A stretch of 64,000 nt of DNA from Patiria miniata. Lineage: Eukaryota; Echinodermata; Asteroidea; Valvatida; Asterinidae. The notes beneath the pieces were generated by a model that was not told the origin of the DNA, did no database searches, and saw only the letters and a program-made list of their open reading frames with translations. This document shows, piece after piece, positions 22,440 through 34,523 of the stretch. Both the position numbers and the translations under genes were made by a program. The stretch covers positions 3,224,001 to 3,288,000 of the forward strand of contig NW_024037065.1 of NCBI RefSeq assembly GCF_015706575.1. Reading direction: 5' to 3'. The first letter of the stretch is position 1, and each line of letters starts with the position of its first letter.

Positions 22440-22665
22440 AAATTCGCATACATGTGCGCACATATTCGCGAATTGTTTCACGACATCGCATACGCGTGCG
22501 CACATATTCGCAAATTGTTTTACGACATCGCATACGTGTGCGCACATATTCGCGAATTGTTTCACGACATTGCATACGTGTGCGCACACATTCGCGATAA
22601 TTTTCGCGACATCGCATACGTATGCGCACACGTTTGCGATATGCGATGTCCCTTCAGGGCCATCA
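22440..22665. repeat. 42-bp palindrome-rich minisatellite
   Basis: About five copies of a 42-base unit: GCATACGTGTGCGCACATAT, TCGCGAATTGTTTCACGACAT with small variations. The unit contains the palindromes TGTGCGCACA and TTCGCGAA. Because 42 is a multiple of 3, several frames on both strands stay open and give 14-residue repeats. Those frames are probably a by-product and not a gene. Confidence 0.8.
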
Positions 22666-23354
22666 TAGTCTACTGAGTTTTTATGAGAAAAAACTTGCAA
22701 AGGGTAACACATGAATAGATTTTTTATTAAAACGAAACTACACTGGAACTAGTTTCAATGGAAGCCTGTCCCACTCCTATTAGGTTGGGATGTGTGTGAA
22801 CCTTGATATTTGTTAATGTTGAGTACAGAATGCTAGCAACGTCAATGAAACTTTTAAATGAAAAGAAAAACCCTCAGGGGAAAGGTATGAACTTTGCCCC
22901 TATTGAAAGATCGAATGAAAAAAATCGTGGCAAGCATAATCAACTTTGCCACCATTGTCGTGGCCGAGGTTATTTTTTTCGGGTCAAAGCTTCCATCATG
23001 GCGGAAATATTATAGACATGTCATGATTTTAGATAGATTGAGAGAAATATCGATTCTGCACTGCCTGAAATTTAGAAAATACCCCCTCTTGATATTTTAC
23101 AGTGTTACTTTGTGCTAGACGTTCGAAGCGCCGCGCTTAGCCGCGGCAAAACTAGAAACGAACAAAACGAAGGAGATATTTTTAGAGCAAGCATAATGTA
23201 TAGCGCAGCGGCGCAATTTCAACGTCGTAGAAACTGCTGGCTGGAACACATTTTGCCCGGGAGTAGGGGGTGCTGAAGCATATTTCAGCACTCCAATCAA
23301 AAAAGTTGGGGGTGCTGCAGCACCCACAGCACCCCCCCCCCCCCCATTCCCGCG

Positions 23355-23625
23355 GGCTTGTTATTTCCGTTTCGGACTATTGAACCTTCGGACTGATTAA
23401 CCTTATTCTAAATTCGAACTATCGAACCTTCGGATAAATAAACCTTCAGACTGATGAACCTTCGAATTAATGAACCTTCGGACTTTAGCATCAAATGTTC
23501 GGATTAACGAACCTTATTTCATTTTCGGACTAACGAACCCCCCTTATGGAAATTTTGTGCATTTTAACTATCGAACCTTCGGACTAAAGAACCTTCGGAC
23601 TATTGGACCTTCGGATTATCGGGCG
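23355..23625. repeat. AACCTTCGGACTAA degenerate tandem repeat
   Basis: The motif GAACCTTCGGACT(A/G)A(T/C) recurs at least a dozen times with variable spacers of 12 to 30 bases, for example at about 23380, 23455, 23478, 23574 and 23590. A C-homopolymer (~15 C) at 23330-23344 borders it. No coding function is evident. Confidence 0.7.
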
Positions 23626-24099
23626 GACCCCGTTTGTAATACATTGTTAAAAGACGTACGATCACCATTTCCGGCCACTCTGTTAATCTATTTCAGGTTA
23701 CCACGTTCCTTTCTGTCTGGCTCCTAACCCATACCTCATTACCCGTAGTATACAACATATATAAGAATGTTACGTCTTCAAGCTATAGTACATGGTCAAA
23801 ACAAATGTATGTGGTAAAGACCAAATTTAAGGAGCCGCACAATTTCACACAATTTATTTTCTGCGTGACAAATACCGTCATTATAGCACTTCTGTCCATA
23901 ATCAAAAATGCTTAGATTTTTCAAGAAAATTTGAAAATAGTGACGTCACTGCAACGGCAAATCTGCTTATTTTTACTTCAATGTCACTAATTATATCACT
24001 CTTTGATTCCCTGACCCTCAAAATGTCATATTAATTACTTGGAATCTCATCATGACGCTTCACGACCTTATTTTCTACAATTAATTACTGTACGAGCTC

Positions 24100-24820
24100 G
24101 GAAGTGTATTGTGACGTCATTATTACGTCATAAAGTACCCTTCCTGCCATCTGAATTTTGCATCTAACCCTATTTTTGATCGTAACACATTGGCAAGGCT
24201 TTGGTGAAAAAAATGGTGCTTTTAAATACCATGTTACGATCCTTAGCATTTTTGTTACTTATTAGCTCGCTATAAGATGCCTCACTTTTCCGCTTATCTT
24301 TGGAACAAGTTTAAACATAATGATACTAATAATCAATTACAAAAACACTTTTGGCATAGAATTTGAACTTTTCTCTCGAACTTAAAAACAACATCTCACA
24401 ATACCACATACTGTTTGCATATTTAAATAAAGTGTCAATGTGACTACCCAAAATCCATGATTTTAGCCTAAAAAACGTGTCTTTTGACCAAAAACGTTTT
24501 TTTTTACCCACAAAATCACCCTTAACTATATTCCATCCCCATGACATACCACTCATATGAATGAGCTTGCTGTCCCCTTTAATTTGATACCACATTTGTT
24601 GCTGTAATGCTTGTAATTCTGAAGATTATTATCAATTTATTTTTTTTCGTGTTATAATTAGCTAATGACGTCGTAATGACGACAAACATGCCCTTCCCAT
24701 CATCCAATTTTGTGCGTCCGTCTTTTTTCGAAAAGGTATACCATGGAGATGCTTTGGTGAAAAAAAATTGTGCTTTTGTCCACTGTGTCACGATTTTTTC
24801 ACTAAGGTACCTCACTACAG
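24100..24820 (-). repeat. Dispersed repeat, inverted copy 2
   Basis: This is the reverse-complement counterpart of 20,711-21,440. Landmarks include CACTAAGGTACCTCACTACA, CTTTTGTCCACTGTG, GGTATACCATGGAGATGC, CCCATCATCCAATTTTGTG, CCCCTTTAATTTGATACCA and a second sub-repeat ending GATGCCTCACTTTTCCGC. The pair forms a large inverted repeat separated by about 2.7 kb inside the tyrosine-recombinase-like gene. Confidence 0.7.
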
Positions 24821-25860
24821 ACCCCGCATAAAAAGAAGGCAGGCCGAAATCAAAGCACAAATAAATGGTATTTGTATATTTGCGTTGTTATTTCTTGTAG
24901 TCTTTTTTATCCATACCGGTGTATATCTTCGATATATATTTTCCTAAATCGACATAATAAACCCCCCAAAAAATAATTTTAAGTGCTTTTTCCTTCAAAG
25001 ATTGATGTTCCTTTAAATTAAAAGGCTTATTTATAGGTGTAATTTCTGCTTATTGGGGTGCGTTCAAATCACTTTTATGGAAAAAAAAACATGAGTTTAT
25101 CACTGTCTAGCATTTTTGCAATCTTAACAATTGAAGTTCATGCACCAGATTATATTGGTTTACACAACAGATGTTCTCATCAGTGGAAGTGACATCAAAT
25201 GTGCTATCAAAGAGCCGAAACAGAACTGCAGTCTTTCGTTAATGGTAAAAACCAAATTTAATTTGAAAAAAGGACCAGATTAACTCCTGTCAACATTCAC
25301 TCGGTAAACATGATGAAGGGAAACAAACACAAATATGTACCTGTGTATGCTACTCTGATTCAGAACGACTTTCAATTCTTGTAAGTTGTAGCCGTTGAAA
25401 GAATCGGATAAACTTTTGAGGATACATTGCAGTTTACAACTTGCAAAATTGCAGTTTCTTAATTGTTTAACTTTGACGTTAGCATTTTTACCAATACAGT
25501 GGCTGTAATTTAATCATGTAGCCTCTTTCCACTTGGATGAAAACTGATGATCAGCTCATCAGTGGCCATCAGTGGCCATCAGTGAAGATGGTGACTGACC
25601 TTTTTTTATAGTCTTTTCCAAAAAAATCACAAAAATCGTGAGAAAAGTGCACACGAAAATAGTGTACTTGGACGTGTGTCCATTGTGTAAAAAATAAGAT
25701 CCAACTTTGGGACTTTTACAACGTCACAATAGATAGGAAATTTAAGAAAGGTTTTCCAGTAAATTTCACACCACCACAAAATTGAGTAGGGCTAACCTAG
25801 CAGATTAATTGTTATGATGGATGTTACAAAAAATCCCTGTGACTGAAACATCTTTTCTAT
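24821..25860. other. AT-rich intronic spacer
   Basis: No gene is visible. A local duplication GATCAGCTCATCAGTGGCC/ATCAGTGGCCATCAGTG lies near 25550-25585. The remainder is AT-rich. Confidence 0.3.
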
Positions 25861-27089
25861 GTGATCTCCCTAAATTGTCTATTCTGTACAGTTAAGTGCC
25901 CCTCCCAGCCTTTGAAGAGCAACGTCATCCAGATGCGTAACTTGATCATTTTGAAGGTAGTGGGGATGCAGGCACCCAGAGCAGGTGTAATCGAGCACGT
26001 TACTGTTGGGGAGTATCGAAGACGCAAGACCGTTGTGGCCCCGGACACTTTCGAGGATGTGACAGTTATAGAGATTGATAACGAAATATTTGTACAAAAT
26101 GTGTCCTTGAGCACTATCATAGTGACTACAGGGTAGTTATTTACATCTCTTCAGTTCATTCTTCAGGCAGATTAAGTAAAATACTTTCGTGTCGCCCAAA
26201 CAAATGTTTGGAGGTCAAAGAACATCTAGGGGTCATTTGAGGTTTTTTAAAAATGCACAAAATTTGACTTTTTTTAAGAACACAAAAAATATATCTATCG
26301 GGATTGACTGCGGAAAGGGCGACACACATTACACCCTTATACACTGGGTTTTTTTCTTCAAATTGAATAATTTAACATTATGTATGTACTTGATTGATAG
26401 ACAATCATTTTCAATATTGTGTTTGCACTATAACCAGTTCGTGCCGGATTTATTTTGACAGTGACCAGGCGCGGATAATTTTTCTGAAGGTCGATGCCAG
26501 ACGGGTTAAGGCCAAAATCCGTAAGTAGCACACCCTGATATTTCTGGCCTCGCTCGCTGTAAGCGGGTAGCTGATATTTATGGCCTCGCTCAATGCCTGT
26601 TTATCAGCCATCTGTTTTGATACCGCAAAACCTTTCGGTGTATACACGTCATTCGACGCGAAATGGTTAAGGCAACTTTGGGATGGCTATGGCTATGACA
26701 GGGATGGCTATGGGGGCAACGTAGTTTGAGCCAATTATTTTTCGTTTGCGATTTTCTGACTGACACAGTTGTCTTTTTTGTACCATAGGTTAGTAATCAC
26801 AAAACATCCCACGCAGGACCAGCGACCATAATTCTCAATGACATACAAGAGAATCAGTTAATGGTCTACACCCGAAAGTTTCGGCAGTACACAGAAGGAT
26901 GCCACGGTAAAAAAAATACGTCCATGATATACATATAGTGTCCAAAGAGTCCATGCTGCATGGTTTACAATATGTGTCTTTAATTGTGACTTATTGTCCT
27001 TGTGAGTTAGCTAGGACTCCCTCAAGTATTCAGTTATGATGAATCATGGTAACATCGATTATAAATCAAGTGTAAATTTATGTTGTGTA

Positions 27090-28262
27090 AAACTGTTGTG
27101 TAAAAAAAGGGTCATTTCTGCCCAATATGGAGCAAAATGAAAATTTTGCTTGTACCTCCTACTTGTGTCAAATGTGTTACACATGAAAAGGGTAAAAGAG
27201 TACCCAACGTTAACTACAAGTCCCAGCAGCACAGGCAAAAAGTTAAAATCATCGTATTATTACCCAAGTGATGGGTTAAAGAAACTGAATTTACCCCACC
27301 ACTGTGTAACAATTCTTTCATTGTACATGTCGAAGAGTAGAATTTACCACGACATTAGTAAAATGTTACCAATGTGTGGGGTAATCTGACGCACGTGACA
27401 ACGTTTACCCAATATTGTGCACGCGTCATCACTCATGTGCAAGATGGCCGCCGCTTGTGAGACCTTCAACAATATGGGGATTTTGAAGACATGATTAGTT
27501 TGTTCCCGGTAATTCAGTGAAATGAATTTCAGTGTTGTTTCCTCCAAATGGGATGCTGATGTATGATGATTAATATCGGGGAGATTGGAGAAGTGACATG
27601 CTTATTATTTAGACATTTACTTGCAACTTGGACGTCACGGCTCTGCCAACCACGATTCCATGCACATGATGCATGCGTTTCATGTACCGTATAGTGAGTG
27701 TTCTCAGATCTAGAAACACGGAGTAAAGTGACCTACATTTGGGGAATTGTTTTTGAATGAGTTGATTGAGGGAAATTCTAACACCCCTACCAATCATTTA
27801 GCCCACGCTCCTCGTAAAAGTCCTCATGCATCAGCACCATATTTCGGGAAATATGATCTTATTCATTTTACTGACCTTCCAACCCAGGACTCAGTTATTG
27901 AAATCCCTCGCGATTGATGTCTCTAGCATGCAATTCACATTGCAGAATTCAAAGTTGAATAAAACCGCAAGGATCAATAACAAAGGTACACAACATCTAA
28001 TTTAAAAACAACCCGAGTGATGGGTAAATTAAGTACCCAACAATGTAAGGTAAAATTAGAACCCAATATCTGGGTAAGAAACTGACACAACACTTGGGTA
28101 AAAGGAGGGTTGGGTAAAGTTTACCCAATAATTGAGTTCAAAGGGAACATGGTCGTCACATCGATAAACTTTCTTACCCAACTTTGTTGTGCAAACACGT
28201 AACACAATTATGGGTAAAAGTTAATTTTACCCAATATTGAGCAACTATTTTTTAGAGTGTAT
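27090..28262. mobile_element. MITE rich in TTACCCAA motifs
   Basis: The segment is dominated by alternating TTACCCAA(T/C) and GGGTAAA(A/T) motifs, dense near both ends (27,180-27,420 and 28,010-28,245), with a non-repetitive middle. It ends TTACCCAATATTGAGCAACT followed by ATTTTTTAGAGTGTATATT, whose reverse complement (ACACTCTAAAAAAT) resembles a MITE terminus. The left terminus is less clear, near GTGTAAAAAAAGGGTCATTT (27,100). It lies in the last observed intron of the tyrosine-recombinase-like gene. Confidence 0.55.
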
Positions 28263-29149
28263 ATTCAATAGGCCATATTTTTGTGTAAGCCAATCACTGT
28301 AACACCACCATTTTCTGTGTACAAATACTATTTAAAGAAGTTTGTTGCCTTTGTTCAAATCAAAATATTACAGATTGCAAAAATATAACTTTTGCCTTGA
28401 AGTAACAATATTTAAACTAAAATAGATTTACAGTAGTACATTTACATGAAAGTAAACACAGGAGTGCAGTGTATTCTAATTATCCCTTTTTTTCCTGTAC
28501 AATACTGAATAGGTATGGACATAAACGCAGAGCACACCCTACTTTTTCTTGGGACAAACTGTCGGGGGACAAACTGTGTTGCAGCGTACGTACCTGGAAC
28601 TCTCTTGGGCTAACAGGGAGTATAACCCCTACTATTGTTCGAAAGACAGCAGCCACAAAGGTAAGAGTAGTAATCGCAAGGGCGCAGACGTTCGAGTCTG
28701 ACGCGTCATTTTTTTTGGAATGCACCATCAACTTAGGGAAGCCCTCATATGTTGTGTGAAATAAACCAATTTCGATAAGTTTTGCCTGTGTGTGAAGTGT
28801 ATTCTTTCATTGGTGTCCTGTTGACCTATTTTGAAAAAAGGGTTTTTAAAAGCTTTAAAATTTCTCTTGTGAAGTTTCCTCTTTGCGTGGAGCGCACGCG
28901 CGTCAGTAAACATCGCGCGCAAAATTCCCCTCATTCGCGAGTTGGCCGAAAACCCCCTACTTATAAATCGATGAGGACACGACTTCCACCCAATACATGT
29001 CAATGAAACTTCCAAATATAGTTCGTGTGACCTTGAACCCCAGCCGTTGGAAAAAAATATTGGATTCGACAAATTGCCGTTACGGACTAAGCCACAGGAT
29101 TGTTTTTTCCTGCCAAGTCGAAAGATCGGAGGTACCAGAAGAAAGAGTA

Positions 29150-29235
29150 AGGGGACATTCAGAATTTTCAATGTTTTAAAATTTCGACTTTTTTTTCCAA
29201 ATTATTTTGACCCACCCACCCACCCCTAATTTCGA
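29150..29235 (+). repeat. Inverted repeat arm, left (partner 30,395-30,500)
   Basis: ATTCAGAATTTTCAATGTTT, AAAATTTCGA, TTTTTTCCAAATT and GACCCACCCACCCAC occur here and, as the reverse complement, around 30,395-30,500. The two arms enclose about 1.2 kb containing the C2H2 fragment and CA/TG-type microsatellites (29,250-29,330). This may be an inverted-repeat element or an inverted local duplication. Confidence 0.65.
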
Positions 29236-29327
29236 TTAATAAAACACTGAACATGTACATGTACATGCACTTGCATGTGCATATACTTGAACATGAACAT
29301 GTATACCCATGTACATGTGTGTCTAGT

Positions 29328-29537
29328 TCAGTGACGGCGTGAAGTTGTCGGTCTTCCTCTTTTGCACTGGTGACCTTCAGTTTTCTTGTGTTTTGCCAGC
29401 TGATATGCTGTTGGGAATGACAGGTTGCAGTTTTGGAAGCCACAAAGATGACCGTGTTTTTGTCGTTTTCTGGATGAGGTGGATGACATGTGACATACGA
29501 GGTTGTGCCTGTCACGTGAGGTAGCTGAGAAAAACAT
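29328..29537 (-). pseudogene. C2H2 zinc-finger C-terminal exon of an orphan gene
   Basis: The minus-strand frame encodes one C2H2 finger, CGFQNCNLSFPTAYQLAKH followed by KKTEGH (C-x4-C-x12-H-x5-H). A basic tail KRGRPTTSRRH and a stop follow. Single fingers of this form close many uncharacterised transposon-linked proteins in marine invertebrates. It may be the last exon of the same gene as the Cys-rich segment at 30,825-31,380 on the same strand, but no intervening exons were recognised. Confidence 0.45.
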
Positions 29538-30824
29538 TCGCTCGTACCCCCCCCCCCTGTGCTTACTTTATCACCAGTGCTTACTTTATTTCCAACCGCG
29601 TTTCCAATAGTAAACCCTGGATAGGACACTTTCTTCCTGTATCCTGATTTGATACCGCAATTGGCTAGTAATGGATTTTTATCGTGTACTTGGTGCTATT
29701 ATTCACAACGTGCAGTACGTGTTTTCGCGATCATTCGTCCACGCCTTCTCGAAAATACTAATTTCCTTTACAATTTGCTCATATTAATATAAAATATGAT
29801 ACTGCATGTTGTCTCGATAAGATCGTAACAGTTTGATTTCAAAAATCGTGTTTTCGTAACTCACGCCGTGCTCGCTCTGCTACGAATTGACTCTGTTTTT
29901 ACCCAAGACACCGCATACAAAAACAAACGCTAATGTGTAACGCTTATCCAGGCACCAGACTGTTCCTCATTTGCGTACGTGTTCAAAAATCTTGCACATG
30001 CAAATGATCCAATACCAGGGTGAGAGAGCAGGTAGTGGTGGGCGCGTACTGCTCGACACCCTGGGGACGAGGTTGTCACATCACAGGCTGCGGTCCTCGT
30101 AGTCTTGGAGTCCAGTCCAGTTTTTATAGCGATTGGTAATCGACGCCCGCGGCGTGTTATAGAGCCGATCTAGTACACCTGGTACCCTGCTGCCTCTGCA
30201 AACGCCCAACGTCCAAGTCTACTGAAAAACCTCTCATGCCACAGTGGGTCTATATACACGTACATGACGTACATGTACAGTACATACAGGGGACGAAGTT
30301 GGAAAAGAAACACGCATCGCGATATCGGAACGCTTGCGCGTAGTTCAGGCAACTCAAAAGATCTATCTTTCTATTCTTTTTTTATCTTTTTCCACGGAAA
30401 GTAAATTTCGATTTTCAATTATTTAGCTTGACCCACCCACCCACAATTTGGAAAAAAGATCGAAATTTTAAAACATTGAAAATTCTGAATGGCCCCTAAG
30501 ACCCCCCTTTTCGAATAATACCTAATTTAGTCAAATATCTTCTGTTGAAGACGTGTCTTTGGCGCGAAGAGTAAAACAATTTTTCATTTGGTCGACAGCC
30601 TTGACGAAAACGCAACCGCGGCTGTGATGGCCGCTTGACGGCAACGTCAACGCTATCCTTGCCATAACTGGGTGGAATTCCGGGGAGTTGTCAGCTCTTA
30701 TAACAAACAGTATGTCCACGTATGTTTAAAACCCTGTAGTTTAGTATTAAGCATTTTGTTTTCATGTTTGTGTTGAGAAATAGTGATTATTTTGTTCATT
30801 TGAATTCACGATGAAGAAGAAATT

Positions 30825-31380
30825 TCACCGCAACGAAACGGTGGGTGTCATACTGCACGAAGTAATTTCCCATGTGCTTGCACACGTTCGTGCATGTTTT
30901 CGCTCCTGTTGGGCTGTCCGTTTAGTTGCCTGGGTCATCTCTGATGACCGAACTCCCCCTGAAGAAATCTTTCCCAACATGAACATTGCTTTGTTCTCTG
31001 GCAATAAGGCATTGATTTGAAGACGCATGTTAAACACAAACTGGTAATCGAATTTGTGGGAGCAGCCAAGACCTTGAGTTGGATTTCTGCACCTGCACTT
31101 GTTATCACGAACAAACGCCAACTCCTTTGCATCATCTTCAGACAGCACACAATTCAGTCCTACGGCTTGCAGGACATCTTCAGCCAAATCTAGGGGTTCT
31201 TCTTCGGGTTAATCATTGTCGGGGAGGCCTACCTCTGCGTCACTGTCCAAATCCATGGGCTCTTGCTCGTCGAGTTCGATGTCTGGTGTAGTTTCGAACA
31301 CTGACCCACTTTCCACATCATCATCGCTGTCCTCGTCTTTGTCGTCTCCAAAATAGTTACATATTATAAGTTCTCGATTT
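30825..31380 (-). pseudogene. Cys-rich orphan protein, N-terminal part with stop
   Basis: Reading down the minus strand there is an acidic stretch (NYFGDDKDEDSDDDVESG, LDEQEPMDLDSDAEVG). An in-frame TAA near 31,211 follows, then AEDVLQAVGLNCVLSED, and a cysteine region NKCRCRNP, LGCSHKFDYQFVF and AMFMLGKISSGG. I associate the CxC ... C ... F-x-F-x-R ... LLGKL pattern with a multicopy invertebrate protein family, probably encoded by a DNA transposon, but cannot name it. The reading frame loses family-like character after about 30,890. One stop and an unclear start argue for a pseudogene or mis-split exons. Confidence 0.45.
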
Positions 31381-31559
31381 GTATTGTCTTCATGTCCAAG
31401 ACCAAGTGTACGGATGAATTTAGTGCCTCCAAAATCCGGCTCTCACTAGCCATGCTAGCGGCAACGGGAACCGCCGCAAAGCCTGTGCTGGTCGGTGAAC
31501 CTTCACTGTTCCGGCCGAAATTGGTCACAAGAATGTCGTGATCAGAAATCTAAAAATCA

Positions 31560-34440
31560 TTTTTTTTTAACGACAAACCTCTTATGATATAATGTCGTTG
31601 TTAGTTGTAAGCAGGAAATTTACCAGAAAACTTCCAAATCCCTTAAAATTGTCACTCTTGCTGCACTTGTTGCTTGAGATCGATACATGAAAAAGCTAAG
31701 TCACGACACGTACTTCGCGTCCTCCTGTGTTTATATCACTACTGCGCAAGGTCAGTTGGACACGTGGTGTATTACTCCAATGAAAAGAGTGTTTCTAAGG
31801 ACTTCGTTCCGATTGTTTACTGACAAAAGCTTTTGTAAAACAGCTTGTTATTGGCCAGGAATGTCATGAAGCGAAAATAGTCAGTGGGAAAAAGATTGCT
31901 GAAGCTGTAAAGTTCGTCTAGGTACCAAACTTGTAGAGGTTAACGGACTCTATGTGCTGGTTGCAATAGCGGCAACTTCGTGATATTTTTGAGACATTTT
32001 CGTAAGTTACAGCTGGTTTCATACACGTTTCTGAACTGAGGGCCCCCAAAAACATAAAATTAACTACTTTTAGAATAAGCAATCATTTCCATTTTTTTCT
32101 GAACTAAGGGAAAATATTACAAACTATACATTTATGAAAAAAAAGGAAAACAACCAACTGTCTGATTTTTCGAGCTTTTCGTACCGTTGTGCACAACTTA
32201 CAAGTGCGACTTTACAGCCCATCGGTGGTGGACGGTAACATTTAGCATCCAGCCCTCCCCCACCCCCTCCCCCTGCTAAGCGAGGTTTGAAAGGCCAGGT
32301 GTCCTGAAAAAACAACGAGTCCACCTTTCCAGAAGAAAATAATATCCGTTGACCCCCCCCCCCCACCCCTTGAAAAAAAGTCCCGGATCCGCCCCTGATT
32401 TTATAACAACAGCATTGAGCCATGTTTTTGGTCAGTGTCCACCCTCAAGAAAGTGTCCCTCTGATTTAGTTTTTAAAAGTCAGACTTATGTTTGGCACAA
32501 ACGTAAAGTAACTCTAGTCTGGTCAAAAGTAGTCAAGTATGGTATGAAAATAAAGGACACGATGTTAACTTTTCAATTACCTCGCCATCTTGGGCAGCCA
32601 CTGCAATATTCGGGTACTTTTTGGAGTATATCTTTAGACCCGAACGAAATCTAAAAATAACTCGCATCGCCTTGCTAAAGATTAAGCGTGACAATGGACC
32701 AAGAAACTGCGGTTAAATACGTGCCCGACACGGTCATTGACCGGCTCAACCTATTACCACCAACCGAAAGTTATGTTACGACCGCGAAAACACACCCCTA
32801 GAGGGTCAGCCCCTGGGAAAAGCCGGAGAGCGCTTTGTTCATGCCGACAGATCCACCTAAGCCCTGCCCCCCCCCCCCCCCCCCCCCTGTACAATTCTGA
32901 GATATTATTGGTCACAGTAACACATAACCTGTCAATCATTATGCCCCTGGAGCTGCTGCACCTGGGGACAAACAACACAGCTGGCCTGGCCCAAAGCCAG
33001 ACTACTACCATGAGGTTGGCTGGCCTCGGGTATCCTCTGACTTTTTTGTTTGTTTCAAGCTTAAGTTAAAAAAAAATTCTTTCTATATAGAGAGGGGGGG
33101 GGTTGAAGATCGCATGAGGGAAATATTGCCGGGTGATTTTAGATGGTCGAAAGAATGCATGGAAGTAAAATAGCATCTACAAAGAAATTCCCCCCCCCCC
33201 CCCTCACACACACAAAATACACATAATTTTTGGGGGGGACATTTCTTAGGGGAAAATGCAAACTTGCAAAGAAAAATTATAAAGGTCTGCTCAACTAAAA
33301 AGTCAACCCACCATTTCCTTTCACAATATTACAAGACTGAACGGTCAATAATTGACTTCAGGGTCATGCATTTAAGATAAATCTTGCCTTTTCTTTAATT
33401 AACTTGAATTTTTTTCAACTCGCAGTTAAAACTTAATTATGACAGAAAAGTTTTGTGTTTATTCAGATTACAAGTACACATGAACATAAATTGCATATTT
33501 TAAAGTTATCAACCTAACCATTGCTGTAACAACCTGGCAATGAATGTATGCTCGAGGGGCCTGTTTCGTCAAAATATGCAAAAGATCTGCTTTTCAGGAT
33601 CTCACTTCTTTTTAGATACTTGAGGTTGTCAACAATTCCACAAATTTATAAATACTAGGATATAGCTTTCCCTGTATAAAATATCTGCAAGACTAATTCT
33701 CAAAATTCAGCTCTCCCTTTTAGAAATCTGCAAATTTTCTAAAAAGTGTGGCTTGATTAAAGTTTAGCGTAACAAGATTTGTCAATAATAAAGAGAAATT
33801 GTCTCGGCTCGAGGTCATTTCAGATTACTGTGGCATTATGTTATTATTACACATAAAACAAAAGGCAAAGTTTATAGAACATGTCAAGAGGAATTAAGAT
33901 AAGCCTCTTGTAAAAACTCTTTTCTTAAAACGCTAAGTATAAACGGTTTAAACATGTCTTTAAAGTTGAACAAAATTGCATGTCAGAAACAGATGCACGT
34001 CAACACGAAAACGTTTAAATACTTCTTACTTCCACAGAAGAACACTCGAAGTTATATGTTGTAGAACTCGTTTTAAGTCTTGAAAAAGTTTTTCAAGCAA
34101 TAAGTTGTTACACTTGTGTCACAAAATCAAAAGGATTTATTTTAATGTCATTCTAACAATACTTGGTCTAAAATGTGAGCAGAACAGAATGTTCTATTCA
34201 CACCTCCCAAAAGAGTGTTGAGCCCCTCCTGTCAACCAAACAAAATCTAACCTTATTGGCCTACAACTAATCCTAGTTTTAGCGATAACACCACTTTTAT
34301 AACATATACACAAAGAAAACAACATAGCCACATTCACGTCTGTGGTAACAAATCCTTCTCTTTTGACAATAAACTATTTCTGTAGCAACATCCATTTGCA
34401 CACAACTAGTGTTTTCTGCCCTAAACTTTTACCCTAAAAA
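31560..34440. other. Repeat-bearing spacer without recognised genes
   Basis: There is no convincing coding sequence. Contents are a G/C-tract repeat at 32,230-32,400 (including CCCCCCCCCCACCCC and GGATCCGCCCCTG), a C-run of about 20 at 32,867-32,887, a G-run at 33,093-33,102, a C-run at 33,190-33,203 with CACACACA, and a long AT-rich stretch 33,250-34,440. Confidence 0.4.
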
Positions 34441-34523
34441 CACAGTATAGCAACGATCTTCAAGTTTGAGGCTCAAAGCAATAACAAATAAGGGTTTGTC
34501 GATGTCTTCGGCAATGCTTATAC

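Larger units (their letters stand above)
19301..28660 (+). pseudogene. Tyrosine-recombinase-like orphan gene, scattered exons
   Basis: Candidate exons are 19301-19458 (DVLSSFQDYIYVSNG, LLRGYLGVSLEGLLQPSMPQ), 20526-20715 (IALNSRHIQPGTVTNYMLSL; phase fits), about 25892-26090 (MRNLIILKVVGMQAPRAGVI, TVGEYRRRK), 26789-26906 (VSNHKTSHAGPATIIL) and 28513-28660 (WNSLGLTGSITPTIVRKTAA). This order follows a core-binding helical domain, then box I with Arg (QAPRAGVIEH), the beta-hairpin Lys region (NHKT), and box II (PTIVRK). It resembles the phage-integrase / Crypton-like recombinase fold seen in many marine invertebrate orphans. The catalytic Tyr exon is not found. Exon 5 has a frameshift in a T-run near 28548, and one or more exons seem missing between 20.7 and 25.9 kb. 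Family assignment is by pattern only. Confidence 0.6.

Noticed and set aside
22276..22712. Overlapping open frames on both strands giving 14-residue repeats
   Set aside because: They follow automatically from a 42-bp tandem repeat whose length is a multiple of three and lacks stops; no start context, splice signal or known domain supports a protein.
29240..29330. Possible CRISPR-like or tRNA-like repeats around ACATGTACATG
   Set aside because: This is a simple TG/CA-type microsatellite without spacers, in a eukaryotic context.
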